64,000 nucleotides of DNA. Source: Stenotrophomonas maltophilia. Its GTDB lineage: Bacteria; Pseudomonadota; Gammaproteobacteria; Xanthomonadales; Xanthomonadaceae. Of the stretch, positions 35,438-43,658 are shown one piece after another. Each line of letters begins with the position of its first letter. Position 1 is the stretch's first letter. The translations under genes were made by a program, and so were the position numbers. Under the pieces are notes generated by a model. That model saw only the letters and a program-made list of their open reading frames with translations, was not told the origin of the DNA and made no database searches. The DNA is taken from contig NZ_NERD01000002.1 of assembly GCF_002799155.1 (NCBI RefSeq), positions 2,666,001 to 2,730,000 on the forward strand, in the 5' to 3' direction.

Positions 35438-36184
35438 TCACCCCCGCGCCAATTCGCCCACCAGTTCCGGAAGTCCGTTGCTGGCCGCCTGCACATTGGC
35501 CAGCACTTCAGCCATCGTAATCTCCTCGCCATCACCACAACCGGCGGCCCAGTTGGCGATGATCGCCAGGCAGGCGTAATCCAGCCCCAGCTCCCGCGCG
35601 AGTGCGGCTTCCGGCATGCCGGTCATGCCCACCAGATCGCAACCGTCGCGGCGCATGCGGGCGATTTCGGCGATGGTTTCCAGGCGCGGGCCCTGCGTTG
35701 CGCCATAGCAGCCACCGTCATGGACCGTGACACCGGTCACTTTGGCTGCCGCCAGAATCTTGCTGCGCAGCATCGGCGTGTACGGATGGCCGAAATCGAC
35801 GTGGACCACGTCGGTGCCTTCTTCTTCACAGATCGTGCTGATGCGGCCCCAGGTATAGTCGATGATCTGGTCCGGGCAGGCCAGCACGCGCGGACCAAAG
35901 TGTTCGGTGATGCCACCGACCGTGTTCAACGCCAGCACGCGCTGCGCGCCCAGCTGTTGCAGCGCGGCCAGGTTGGCGCGGTAGTTGATCTTGTGCGGCG
36001 GCAGCGAATGCCCCTCGCCATGCCGCGCCAGGAACGCCACACGATGGCCGAGCAGCGTGCCCACGCGCACCGGGCCGGACGGGCGGCCGAAACGGGTATC
36101 GACCTCGTGGGTCTGCACGTCGTCAAGCTTGGCCAGGTTGTAGACACCGGTACCGCCAATCACGGCCAGGGCGATCTGTTGCAT
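35438..36184 (-). CDS. S-methyl-5'-thioinosine phosphorylase
   Basis: 248 residues from [13 protein letters not shown] at 36184 (GGAG ribosome site). It belongs to the PNP/MTAP family: [58 protein letters not shown]. In human MTAP the segment TDYD supplies Asp220/Asp222 for adenine; here it reads ANWAA with Asn, as in 6-oxopurine phosphorylases, so methylthioinosine is the better substrate. Pseudomonas aeruginosa has the same enzyme next to nagZ. Its hypoxanthine product would feed the adjacent hpt. A GCCGGC hairpin lies in the 82-base gap to hpt. Confidence 0.88.
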   Translation of the reverse strand: MQQIALAVIGGTGVYNLAKLDDVQTHEVDTRFGRPSGPVRVGTLLGHRVAFLARHGEGHSLPPHKINYRANLAALQQLGAQRVLALNTVGGITEHFGPRVLACPDQIIDYTWGRISTICEEEGTDVVHVDFGHPYTPMLRSKILAAAKVTGVTVHDGGCYGATQGPRLETIAEIARMRRDGCDLVGMTGMPEAALARELGLDYACLAIIANWAAGCGDGEEITMAEVLANVQAASNGLPELVGELARG

Positions 36185-36210
36185 TCGAAGCACTCCATGA
36201 AAAGACGAAC

Positions 36211-36232
36211 GCCGGCACCCGAGGATGCCGGC
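36211..36232. other. 7-bp GC hairpin between hpt and the phosphorylase
   Basis: GCCGGCA, 8-base loop, TGCCGGC lies 27 bases before the phosphorylase ATG. It has no T-run on the minus strand, so it may be a processing or stabilising hairpin inside the operon rather than a full terminator. Confidence 0.5.
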
Positions 36233-36266
36233 GATGGAAGAAGACGCGCTGTGGGCAGCTACGCCG

Positions 36267-36821
36267 TTATTCCTTCATCGCGTAGATGGCCGGCACGCAG
36301 CGCAGGGTTTCGTTGACGTCCATGCCAAAGCCGAACACGTAGCGGTCCGGCAGCTCGATGCCGGCGTAGTCTGCGGTCACGTCCGGCAGTGCGCGGTCGT
36401 GCTTCTTCACGGTCATCGCGGCGATGCGCACGTCGGTCGCGCCCTGTTCCAGGCACCAGGTACGCACGCCCTGCAGGGTGTAGCCCTCGTCAAGGATGTC
36501 GTCCACCAGCAGCACGCGGCGGCCGAACAGCGAAGTGGCCGGCTTGTGCTTCCAGACCAGGTCGCCGCCGGTGGTTTCACCGCGGTAACGGGTGGCGTGC
36601 AGGTAATCGAACTGCACGTCCTGGCCGCGCGCGCCCAGTTCCAGCGCCAGCTGGCCGGCGAACGGCAGCGCACCGTGCATGATGGACAGGAACAGCGGCA
36701 CCTCGCCCTTGTAATCGCGCGCGATGGCGTCGGCGATACCAGCGATGGCCTTGTCGATGGTAGGGCGGTCGACCAGCAGGTCAGCCTGCGCCAGGGCCTG
36801 GGAAATGGTGAGGTTGGGCAT
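36267..36821 (-). CDS. hpt: Hypoxanthine-guanine phosphoribosyltransferase
   Basis: 184 residues. The PRPP-binding motif VLLVDDILDEGYTL is at about 102-115, with LSIMHGALPFAG near 45 and the hood segment KKHDRALPDVTADYAGIELPDRYVFGFGMDVNE near 140. It salvages hypoxanthine (and guanine) to IMP/GMP. Its ATG overlaps the nagZ TGA by one base (TGATG). Placed between nagZ and the phosphorylase that releases hypoxanthine, it would recapture that product. Confidence 0.95.
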   Translation of the reverse strand: MPNLTISQALAQADLLVDRPTIDKAIAGIADAIARDYKGEVPLFLSIMHGALPFAGQLALELGARGQDVQFDYLHATRYRGETTGGDLVWKHKPATSLFGRRVLLVDDILDEGYTLQGVRTWCLEQGATDVRIAAMTVKKHDRALPDVTADYAGIELPDRYVFGFGMDVNETLRCVPAIYAMKE

Positions 36822-37828
36822 CAGACGGTTCTTCCAAGGGTTTCAAGCAGACGGGATTGGGTATCGCCATGGCGGGCATCGGCCTGCAGGCCGTCCCAGC
36901 CAAGCGCGCCGCGGCCGAGCAGGCCCAGCAGCGCAGCAGTATTGAGGGAGCGTCCCTGCACGGCGTGCAGGGCTTCATCGACCAGTTCCGGGTGGCAGAC
37001 CAGCACGACGTCGCAGCCGGCATCCAGGTGTGCATGCACGCGCGCCGGCACGCCGCCGGCACTGTGCGAGGCGGCCATGCCGATGTCATCGGAGAACACC
37101 ACGCCGCGGAAGCCGAGTTCGCCGCGCAGGATGTCCTGGATCCAGCGCGGGGAATAGCCGGCCGGCTCAGGCGCCACCTGCGGGTAGATCACGTGCGCCA
37201 TCATCACCGCGTCGGCACCGGCGGCGATGCCGGCCTGGAACGGGACCAGGTCCTGCGTGCGCAGTTCCTCCAGCGCGCGCGGATCGATCGCGGTATCGAC
37301 GTGGGTGTCTTCCAGCACGGTGCCGTGGCCGGGGAAATGCTTGAGCGTGGCGGCCATGCCGACCGCATGCATGCCACGCACGTAGGCGGCGGTGAACGCG
37401 GCCACCACCTGCGGGTCTTCACTGAAGGCGCGGTTGCCGATGGCGCGGTTGCCACGGCCGAGATCGACCACCGGCGCGAAACTCAGGTCGAGGCCGCTGG
37501 CGCGCACCTCGCTGGCCATCAGCCAGGCGTGCTGCTCGGCCAGGGCCAGCGCCCGCTGCGGATCGGTCGCGTACAGCGCGCCGATCTCCTGCAGCGGCGG
37601 CAGCGCGCTGTAGCCCTCGCGGAAGCGCTGCACGCGGCCGCCTTCCTGGTCCACGCAGATCAGCTGCGGGCGCGGGGCAGCGGCGCGGATCGCCGCGCTC
37701 AGATCGGTCACCTGCTGGCGCGACGCAAAGTTGCGCTTGAACAGCACCACCCCGGCCACGGCATCGTGCTGCAGCCAGTCGCGTTCCTGGGCGGTCAGTT
37801 CGGTGCCGGCAACGCCGATCAGCAGCAT
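36821..37828 (-). CDS. nagZ: Beta-N-acetylhexosaminidase NagZ
   Basis: 335 residues from MLLIGVAGTEL at 37828 (GGAG ribosome site eight bases away). The GH3 signature KHFPGHGTVLEDTH, near 167-180, carries the His and Asp of the NagZ catalytic loop, and SDDIGMAAS near 240 carries the nucleophile Asp. It is cytoplasmic, cleaving GlcNAc from anhydromuropeptides in cell-wall recycling. In related bacteria its product activates AmpR and beta-lactamase expression; in S. maltophilia this links to the L1/L2 enzymes, not present here. Confidence 0.96.
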   Translation of the reverse strand: MLLIGVAGTELTAQERDWLQHDAVAGVVLFKRNFASRQQVTDLSAAIRAAAPRPQLICVDQEGGRVQRFREGYSALPPLQEIGALYATDPQRALALAEQHAWLMASEVRASGLDLSFAPVVDLGRGNRAIGNRAFSEDPQVVAAFTAAYVRGMHAVGMAATLKHFPGHGTVLEDTHVDTAIDPRALEELRTQDLVPFQAGIAAGADAVMMAHVIYPQVAPEPAGYSPRWIQDILRGELGFRGVVFSDDIGMAASHSAGGVPARVHAHLDAGCDVVLVCHPELVDEALHAVQGRSLNTAALLGLLGRGALGWDGLQADARHGDTQSRLLETLGRTV

Positions 37829-37921
37829 GGTCGATCTCCACAACACGCGCCCGCATGGCGCAGTGCCGCATTGTCGCAGAACCGGCCGACAGGCGCAGTG
37901 GTCAAGGCAAAAGGGAAGCGT

Positions 37922-37981
37922 GGGGTCAGAGCCCCTGCGGGGGTCTGACCCCGGGGTCGGATCCCCGCAGGGGCTCTGACC
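37922..37981. repeat. Double GGGGTC-type hairpin
   Basis: Unit 1 at 37922-37952 has 9-bp perfect ends (GGGGTCAGA ... TCTGACCCC) plus an inner CCCC/GGGG pair. Unit 2 at 37953-37981 is a second, less perfect hairpin (GGGGTCGGATCCCC ...). The pair sits directly after each other in the gap between nagZ and frnE (both minus strand) and resembles the pair at 16123-16215. Confidence 0.8.
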
Positions 37982-37990
37982 GCGATCTGA

Positions 37991-38686
37991 TCAGACCTTG
38001 CAGCCGTCCGGGCCGCAGGCCTCGTCGCCGCCCGCCAGGGTGCTCGGGGTGCCCTGTTCGGCCGCGATCTGGCGCAGGGCGTTGGCGAATGCCTCTGGGG
38101 GCTGTGCTCCGGAAATGGCCCAGCGGCCGTCGATGACGAAGGTCGGCACCGAGGAAATGCCCAACGCGCGGGCCTCCTCCAGCTTTGCTTCAACTTCGGC
38201 CAAGCCTCGGTCGGAGGCCAGCATCTGCGCGATTTCACCCGCGTCGAGGCCGCCTGCCACACCGGCCTTGATCAGCACCGAAGGGTCCGCCAGGTTCTGG
38301 CCAAGCTCGAAGTGGGCGCGGAACAGCGCCTCCCCGACCGCATCCTGCACGCCGTGCTGTCCGGCCAGCCACAGCACCCGGTGCGCCGGCAGCGTGGTCA
38401 CCCGCACCTGGCCCTGGCTGAAATCCATCGGCAGGCCCTCGGCCCGTGCGGTGGTCTGGGTCTGGCCGAGGATCTGCTCGGTACGCTCGACGCCACCGAA
38501 CTTGCGCACGTAGGCCTCGCGCAGCGGCACCGGGGTGTCGTCCGCGTCCGGATCCAGCTGGAACGGCTGCCAGTGGATATCGAGTTCAGGCGCATTGGCG
38601 CCCAGCAACTGCACGCCCTGCTGGAAGCGGTGCTTGCCGATCCAGCACCAGGGGCAGACCACGTCGGAGTAGATGTCGATTCTCAT
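37991..38686 (-). CDS. frnE: DsbA-family oxidoreductase FrnE
   Basis: 231 residues. The CPWC redox motif is at Cys11-Cys14 in a thioredoxin fold with the DsbA-type helical insert. The C-terminal CGPDGC (Cys224, Cys229), typical of FrnE, probably forms a second redox site. It has no signal peptide, so it is cytoplasmic. In Deinococcus FrnE is induced by cadmium and oxidative stress; here no metal gene is near. The gene is a single unit. Confidence 0.92.
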   Translation of the reverse strand: MRIDIYSDVVCPWCWIGKHRFQQGVQLLGANAPELDIHWQPFQLDPDADDTPVPLREAYVRKFGGVERTEQILGQTQTTARAEGLPMDFSQGQVRVTTLPAHRVLWLAGQHGVQDAVGEALFRAHFELGQNLADPSVLIKAGVAGGLDAGEIAQMLASDRGLAEVEAKLEEARALGISSVPTFVIDGRWAISGAQPPEAFANALRQIAAEQGTPSTLAGGDEACGPDGCKV

Positions 38687-38720
38687 CCCCCCGACATGGG
38701 GCCCGCCTCCCTCGAAAAAA

Positions 38721-38788
38721 GGGGACGGAGGGGATTAAGTCGTTTCCCGCACAAGTGGGGTAAAGGCGACTTAATCCCCTCCGTCCCC
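38721..38788. repeat. Long inverted repeat, 22-bp perfect arms
   Basis: Arms 38721-38742 and 38767-38788 (start GGGGACGGAGGGGATTAAGT) are perfectly complementary around a 24-base loop that itself contains TTTCCC...GGGGTAAA. One arm recurs alone at 14222-14240. It is flanked by an A-run (38715-38720) and TTTCT, and lies between frnE and the CYTH gene on the same strand. It may serve as terminator of the CYTH gene. Confidence 0.85.
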
Positions 38789-38799
38789 TTTCTGGGGTT

Positions 38800-39285
38800 T
38801 CACCATTGTGAATAGGGGCGGCTAGCCAGCGCGACGTTGTAGTAGCGCGCGTCGTCGGTGACTTCGGCGCCCACCCAGTCCGGCAGGTCAATGGCCTGGT
38901 CGGCGCTGTCCAGCTCGACTTCGGCCACGACCAGGCCGGCGTTGTCGCCGAGGAATTCGTCCACTTCCCAGGTCAGGCCGGCGTGTTCAACCAGATGGCG
39001 ACGCTTGTCGATCAGCCCCCCCACGCACAACGCCAGCAGCGCGCGCGCATCGTCCACCGGGATCGGGTAGTCGAACTCCTGGCGGGTATGGCCGATGGTG
39101 CGCGACTTCAGGTTCAGGGCCGCATGGTCGCCTTCGATGCGCACGCGCACCGAGGCGTTCTGGGTGCCGCGGTCGAGCGCGCCCATGTCGTTGATGTAGC
39201 CCTGCGCCATCGGGATCACCCGATGCGCGGCGGTGCGCCAGCCATCACTGCTGACGAGGAATTTGCGTTCGATTTCGATGCCCAT
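38800..39285 (-). CDS. CYTH-domain protein (inorganic triphosphatase-like)
   Basis: 161 residues from MGIEIERKFLV at 39285. The ExExK motif (Glu4, Glu6, Lys8) begins the tunnel fold of CYTH/triphosphate tunnel enzymes. The later charged strands (GTQNASVRVRIEGDHAALNLKSR, EFDYPIPVDDARALLALC, WEVDEFLGDNAGLVVAEVEL) supply alternating Glu/Lys/Arg for metal-triphosphate binding. Single-domain bacterial members hydrolyse tripolyphosphate or long polyphosphate ends. The downstream 22-bp inverted repeat probably ends its transcript. Confidence 0.9.
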   Translation of the reverse strand: MGIEIERKFLVSSDGWRTAAHRVIPMAQGYINDMGALDRGTQNASVRVRIEGDHAALNLKSRTIGHTRQEFDYPIPVDDARALLALCVGGLIDKRRHLVEHAGLTWEVDEFLGDNAGLVVAEVELDSADQAIDLPDWVGAEVTDDARYYNVALASRPYSQW

Positions 39286-39319
39286 CGCGCCATTATGCGC
39301 GATGGGTGATGACAACCTG

Positions 39320-40654
39320 TCAGCGCTTCTCGAACACCGCGATGCTTTCCACATGCGCGGTGTGCGGGAACATGTCCATGGCGCCGGCACTGACCAGGGT
39401 GAAGCCCTGCTCATTGACCAGATAGCCGGCATCGCGGGCCAGCGAGCCCGGGTGGCAGCTGACGTAAACGATGCGCTTGAACTGCTTCAGCGGCAGCTGC
39501 TGCAGCACTTCGATCGCGCCCGAGCGCGGCGGGTCCAGCAGCAGCTTGTCGAAGCCCTGGCGCATCCACGGGGTGCTGCGCTGGTCCTGGGTCAGGTCGG
39601 CGCTGAAGAACTGCGCGTTGGCCAGGCCATTGCGCTCGGCGTTCTCACGCGCACGCGCGACCAGGCCGGCATCGCCTTCCACGCCGACCACCTCGCGCAC
39701 GCGGCGCGCCAGCGGCAGGGTGAAGTTGCCCAGGCCACAGAACAGGTCCAGCACGCGCTCGTCGTCCCCCGGTTCCAGCAGGTCCAGGGCGTGGGCGATC
39801 ATCTTCTCGTTGAGCTTGGCATTGACCTGGATGAAGTCCAGCGGACGGAACGCCAGCTCGACATCCCACGGCGCCAACCGGAACGACAGCGGCACGCCCT
39901 GCCCGTCCAGCGGTTGCACCGTGTCCACGCCGCCGGACTGCAGGTAGATCACGAAGCCATGCTGCTGGCCGAAGGCGGCCCAGGCCACGCGGTCGGCATC
40001 GCTGAGCGGCTGCAGATGGCGCACGGTCAGGACCACGGCCTGGTCACCGGCGATGAACTCGATCTGCGGGATGTCACGCTTGCCATCGAGTGACTCGATG
40101 AAAGTGGACAGCGCCTCGACCTTGGTGCCGATCTCGGGGATCACGGTCAGGCACTGGCTGAGGTCGGCGACGAAGCGCGGATCCTGTTCACGGAAGCCGA
40201 CCAGTGTCTTGTCCTTCTTCTCGACCCGGCGCACCGAGAAGCGGCCCTTGCGGCGGTAACCCCAGCTTTCTCCGACCAGTGGCGCCAGCACGGTGCCCGG
40301 CTTCACATGACCGATCCGCTCCAGGTTGTCCATCAGCACGCGCTGCTTGGCGACGATCTGCTGGTCCTCGTCCAGGTGCTGCAGCACGCAACCGGCGCAG
40401 GTACCGAAATGAGGGCACTTGGGGGTCACCCGCTGCGGCGAGGCCTGCAGCACCTCCACGGTGCGCGCCTCGTCGAAATGGCGGCTGCGGGCGGTCTGTT
40501 CAGCCATCACCACCTCGCCGGGCAGCGCGCCACTGACGAAGGTGACCTTGCCGCCCTCGCCTTCACGGCGGGCGACACCGCGACCATCATGGCTGAGGTC
40601 GAGGATCTCGGTCTGGAATGGGGTACGGTCGGTGCGGGAACGGGATCGGGCCAC
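39320..40654 (-). CDS. rlmD: 23S rRNA (uracil1939-C5)-methyltransferase RlmD
   Basis: 444 residues, starting at a GTG at 40654 (MARSRSRTDRTPFQTEILDLSHDGRGVARR). This is the plausible start because the longer open frame upstream carries no homology and overlaps the receiver gene's promoter. A TRAM domain (FQTEILDLSHDGRGVAR) leads to the 4Fe-4S site CPHFGTCAGCVLQH. The SAM-dependent methyltransferase part has the DPPRSG segment and the catalytic Cys in VYVSCHPGSLARD near residue 400. E. coli RlmD has 433 residues. Confidence 0.95.
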   Translation of the reverse strand: MARSRSRTDRTPFQTEILDLSHDGRGVARREGEGGKVTFVSGALPGEVVMAEQTARSRHFDEARTVEVLQASPQRVTPKCPHFGTCAGCVLQHLDEDQQIVAKQRVLMDNLERIGHVKPGTVLAPLVGESWGYRRKGRFSVRRVEKKDKTLVGFREQDPRFVADLSQCLTVIPEIGTKVEALSTFIESLDGKRDIPQIEFIAGDQAVVLTVRHLQPLSDADRVAWAAFGQQHGFVIYLQSGGVDTVQPLDGQGVPLSFRLAPWDVELAFRPLDFIQVNAKLNEKMIAHALDLLEPGDDERVLDLFCGLGNFTLPLARRVREVVGVEGDAGLVARARENAERNGLANAQFFSADLTQDQRSTPWMRQGFDKLLLDPPRSGAIEVLQQLPLKQFKRIVYVSCHPGSLARDAGYLVNEQGFTLVSAGAMDMFPHTAHVESIAVFEKR

Positions 40655-40781
40655 GTGGCAACAGGCTGCGGGCAAAAATGGGGGCGTATTGTCGCAGATC
40701 CTGACCGACGGGGCCGGGACCCGCTTGCGCCCGTGGCCGCCGTGCTTGATGATTGGGACAGCTGACATGGAGGCAGCCCTG

Positions 40782-41510
40782 ATGCAGATGACCCCGCGGG
40801 CCGCACGGCCCCGCTTCCTGCTTGTCGAGGACGACATCATCAGCCGCGGTTTTTTCAAGGCGGCGTTGGAAACGTTACCGGCGGATGTGGATACCGCAGA
40901 TTCGCTGGCCAGTGCCCTGGCCAGTGCCGAACCCGGCGCGCATGATCTGTGGCTGATCGACGTCAACCTGCCAGACGGCAATGGCGCGCAGCTGCTGCGC
41001 GAGCTGCGCCGTTCACACCCCGACACGCCGGCGCTGGCACATACCGCCGACGGCGATACCTCCATCCACGCCCGCCTGCGCGAAGCCGGTTTCAGCGACA
41101 CCCTGGTCAAGCCACTGGGCCGCGACCAGCTGCTGAAGGCGGTGCGCCGTGCGCTGGTCAACAGCCCGGCGGGAATCTTCGTTGCACAGGCCCCGGCCGC
41201 AGTCGAGCTGGCCGTACAGGACTGGGACGAGACCGCAGCCCTGGCCGCGCTCAATGGCCAGCGCAACCACCTGATCGCCCTGCGCGAGCTGTTCCTGGCC
41301 GAGTTGCCGGGCGTGCGTGATGCAGTGGAGCAGGCGGTGGACCAGCACGACGAGCGCCAGCTGCGCAGCCAGCTGCACCGGCTGCAGGCCAGCTGTGGCT
41401 TCGTGGGAGCGGCACGGTTGGGCCGGGCGGTGCGCCAGCTACATCATGCGCCCGAGTCCGGACAGGCCCAGGCGGGGTTCCGCGATGCGGTGGCTGCCCT
41501 GCTGCATTGA
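40782..41510 (+). CDS. Receiver domain fused to an HPt domain
   Basis: 242 residues from the ATG at 40782, chosen because GGAGG lies exactly eight bases before it; the ATG 15 bases upstream has no such site. The receiver part has the phospho-acceptor Asp in WLIDVNLPDG (about residue 58) and Lys in VKPLG. The C-terminal part is an HPt helical bundle with the conserved His in QLHRLQASCGFVG near residue 202. It resembles an internal phosphorelay step with no kinase or output of its own. The divergent rlmD shares the upstream region. Its partner kinase is not adjacent. Confidence 0.85.
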   Translation: MQMTPRAARPRFLLVEDDIISRGFFKAALETLPADVDTADSLASALASAEPGAHDLWLIDVNLPDGNGAQLLRELRRSHPDTPALAHTADGDTSIHARLREAGFSDTLVKPLGRDQLLKAVRRALVNSPAGIFVAQAPAAVELAVQDWDETAALAALNGQRNHLIALRELFLAELPGVRDAVEQAVDQHDERQLRSQLHRLQASCGFVGAARLGRAVRQLHHAPESGQAQAGFRDAVAALLH

Positions 41511-41520
41511 GGGGTGTTCG

Positions 41521-41537
41521 GCAGGGCTGCGCCCTGC
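41521..41537. repeat. Hairpin heading element B
   Basis: GCAGGGC, TGC, GCCCTGC, the inner part of the GTTCGGCAGGGC block that also occurs at 13779. It is followed by a CACCTGCAGAGGC stretch, as in front of elements D (52996) and F (59463), so it is the first module of the composite repeat. Confidence 0.7.
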
Positions 41538-41596
41538 ACCTGCAGAGGCTTCAAGCCAAGGCAACGGCAAGAGCAAAAACTGGAATTCCGTGGGCT

Positions 41597-41698
41597 GGTG
41601 GGGCGGTGTCGGAGTGCGGGGACGCCGCAAGTACGTCCTTGTAGGCTTGGCAGCCGCATCCATGCGGCTGACACCCCGCACTCCGACACCGCCCCACC
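41597..41698 (+). repeat. Three-way-junction palindromic element B
   Basis: Arms 41597-41621 and 41674-41698 pair perfectly over 25 bp (start GGTGGGGCGGTGTCGGAGTG). The core is ACGCCGCAAGTACGTCCTTG TAGGCTTGG and the inner hairpin AGCCGCATCCATGCGGCT. A GACAGATTTCCG flank follows at about 41703. It lies in the 513-base gap between the receiver-HPt gene and recO (convergent) together with element C. Confidence 0.85.
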
Positions 41699-41720
41699 TC
41701 TGACAGATTTCCGCGATCGG

Positions 41721-41744
41721 GTAGATCCACGCCATCCGTGGATG
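41721..41744. repeat. GTAG-type palindrome (SMAG-like)
   Basis: GTAGATCCACGCCATCCGTGGATG, an 8-bp hairpin with the GTAG start that is typical of the S. maltophilia repeat class. It lies between elements B and C, next to the hairpin at 41774. Confidence 0.8.
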
Positions 41745-41773
41745 AATCTCTGTCAGATATCGAAATTCAAACT

Positions 41774-41814
41774 GGGGTCGGATCCGTTTTCCGGAGGAAA
41801 ACGGATCCGACCCC
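41774..41814. repeat. Perfect 19-bp inverted repeat (GGGGTC-type) between elements B and C
   Basis: Arms 41774-41792 and 41796-41814 (GGGGTCGGATCCGTTTTCC and complement) with a 3-base GGA loop, the same geometry as at 678. It lies in the middle of the interval flanked by the inverted elements B and C. Confidence 0.88.
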
Positions 41815-41848
41815 ATGCCATTCCGACAGATCGCGGAAAACTGTCGAA

Positions 41849-41951
41849 GGCGGGGTGGGTCCGGTTGCGGGGGCGTGAGCCGCATGGATGCGGCGACCGA
41901 GCTTACATGGACGTACTTGCAGCGCCCCCCTCAACCGGACCCACCCCGCCT
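41849..41951 (-). repeat. Three-way-junction palindromic element C (inverted to B)
   Basis: Arms 41849-41876 and 41923-41951 pair over about 27 bp with one bulge (AGGCGGGGTGGGTCCGGTTG and complement). On the minus strand the core reads GTACGTCCATGTAAGCTCGG and the inner hairpin GCCGCATCCATGCGGC. Its 5' module is the hairpin at 41997-42015 (GCAGGGCT/AGCCCTGC), just before recO's stop. Confidence 0.85.
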
Positions 41952-42023
41952 ACCCACGGTATGCACGCTGTTGCTGTTGCTTTGGCCTCGGCAGGTGCAG
42001 GGCTGCAAGCCCTGCCGCCCCCC

Positions 42024-42743
42024 TCAACGCCTGGGCGCGAGCTGCTCGAGCATTTCCCATGATTTAAGGCCGCGCGGCCCCAGGTGATGGGCCAGCACCC
42101 GCCGCATCGGCAGGCGCAGGCTGGCCAGGTCGGCGGCATCCGGCTCTTCATCTGCCGCCAACGCCAGCAGCGCCGAGCCAGTGGCCGCTGCCCGGCGTTC
42201 CCCGCCGCGCTCGCTCAGCAGGCGCTGCGCGCCCTCCTGCGGATCCAGTTCGTAGCGCGCCGCCGGGTCGATCGGCTGGCCATCGCTGGCACTGTCCAGC
42301 TCGAAACCCAGGCCCAGCGAAGACAGCAGCTCGCGTTCGAAACGGCGCAGGGTCCAGGCCAGACCGGCGCCCACCGCCAGCCGTGCGCGCGCCTCGCCGT
42401 AGGCCAAGTACAGTTCCGGCAACGGGTCCTGGCGCGGGGCCAGGCGCAGGGTCAGTTCACTCAGGTAGAAGCCGGCCAGCATCGCCTGGCCGACCAGGCG
42501 CGGCGCGGCATCCAGCGCCTCGGCACCACGCAGCTGGGCCAGTTCACCCCGCTGCTGGGCACTGAAGCGGATCCACTGCAACGGCTGCAGGGCGGCACGC
42601 AGCACCTGGCCCTTGGCAGTGGACACGCCACGCGCCAGCAGGCCAATGCGGCCATGCTGCGCGCTCAACACTTCGACCAGCAGGCTGGTCTCGCGGTAGG
42701 CCCGTGCGTGCAGCACGAAGCCGGTGTCGTCCTCGATCATCAT
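42024..42743 (-). CDS. recO: DNA repair protein RecO
   Basis: 239 residues, close to the usual length. The N-terminal OB fold ([32 protein letters not shown]) is followed by the helical region. RecO loads RecA with RecR and anneals strands in the RecF pathway. It is last in the conserved lepB-rnc-era-recO set. The usual neighbour pdxJ does not follow; the 513-base repeat-rich gap does instead. Confidence 0.94.
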   Translation of the reverse strand: MMIEDDTGFVLHARAYRETSLLVEVLSAQHGRIGLLARGVSTAKGQVLRAALQPLQWIRFSAQQRGELAQLRGAEALDAAPRLVGQAMLAGFYLSELTLRLAPRQDPLPELYLAYGEARARLAVGAGLAWTLRRFERELLSSLGLGFELDSASDGQPIDPAARYELDPQEGAQRLLSERGGERRAAATGSALLALAADEEPDAADLASLRLPMRRVLAHHLGPRGLKSWEMLEQLAPRR

Positions 42744-42761
42744 CGAAGCGACCGTCGCGGC

Positions 42762-43658
42762 TTATTCGTAGCCGAAGGCCTTCAGCGCGGCCTCGTCGTC
42801 GGACCAGCCTTCACGCACGCGCACCCAGGTTTCCAGGAACACCTTGGCCCCGAACAGACGCTCCATCTGCAGGCGGGACTTGGCGCCGATCTCCTTCAGG
42901 CGAGCGCCGCCCTTGCCGATCACGATGGCCTTCTGGCCCTCGCGCTCGACCCAGATCACCGCGCCGATGCGCAGCAGGTTGCCGTCCTCGGTGAAGCGCT
43001 CGATCTCGACGGTGGTGGCGTACGGCAGTTCCTCGCCGAGCTGTCGCATCAACTGCTCGCGCACCAGTTCACCGGCCAGGAAACGCTGGCTGCGGTCGGT
43101 GATCTCGTCCTCGCCGAACATCGGCGGGGCTTCCGGCAAAAGCTTCAGCACGTCGCGCACCAGTGCTTCCAGGCCGTTGCGCTTCTGCGCGGAGATCGGA
43201 TGCACGGCGGCGAAGTCGCGACCTTCGGTCACCTGCTGAAGGAACGGCAGCAGCGCGCCCTTTTCCTTCAGGCGATCGATCTTGTTGACCACCAGAACGA
43301 CCGGGATACCGGCGTCGCGCAGCACGTTGAAGGCCAGGCTGTCTTCTTCATCCCAGCGGCCGGCTTCGATCACCAGCAGGCCAGCATCAACGCCTTCCAG
43401 CGAGCCACGCGCGGCGCGGTTCATTACCCGGTTCATTGCCCGCTTCTGCACTTTGTGCAGGCCGGGGGTGTCGACCAGCACCAGCTGGCCTTCCGGATAG
43501 GTGGCGATGCCCAGCAGGCGATGACGCGTGGTCTGCGGACGATTGGAGACGATGCTGACCTTGGCACCGACCAGGGCATTGGTCAGGGTCGACTTGCCCA
43601 CGTTCGGGCGGCCGATGACGGCCACGCTGCCGCAATGATGGGGAGTTTGTTCGCTCAC
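42762..43658 (-). CDS. era: GTPase Era
   Basis: 298 residues starting with GTG at 43658; the codon overlaps rnc's stop (GTGA). The G1 motif is GRPNVGKST near 17-25, G3 is DTPGLH and G4 is NKID, and a C-terminal KH domain ([13 protein letters not shown]) follows. Era acts in 30S assembly and binds 16S rRNA. It sits between rnc and recO as in most gammaproteobacteria. Confidence 0.96.
   Translation of the reverse strand: MSEQTPHHCGSVAVIGRPNVGKSTLTNALVGAKVSIVSNRPQTTRHRLLGIATYPEGQLVLVDTPGLHKVQKRAMNRVMNRAARGSLEGVDAGLLVIEAGRWDEEDSLAFNVLRDAGIPVVLVVNKIDRLKEKGALLPFLQQVTEGRDFAAVHPISAQKRNGLEALVRDVLKLLPEAPPMFGEDEITDRSQRFLAGELVREQLMRQLGEELPYATTVEIERFTEDGNLLRIGAVIWVEREGQKAIVIGKGGARLKEIGAKSRLQMERLFGAKVFLETWVRVREGWSDDEAALKAFGYE

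Noticed and set aside
41439..42087. Several open frames of 80-180 codons on both strands across the B/C repeat region
   Set aside because: They read through palindromic repeats and give similar low-complexity proteins (AWMRLPSLQGR-like) at 25676, 53032, 53270, 59470 and 59549. They are by-products of the repeats, with no ribosome sites or domains.
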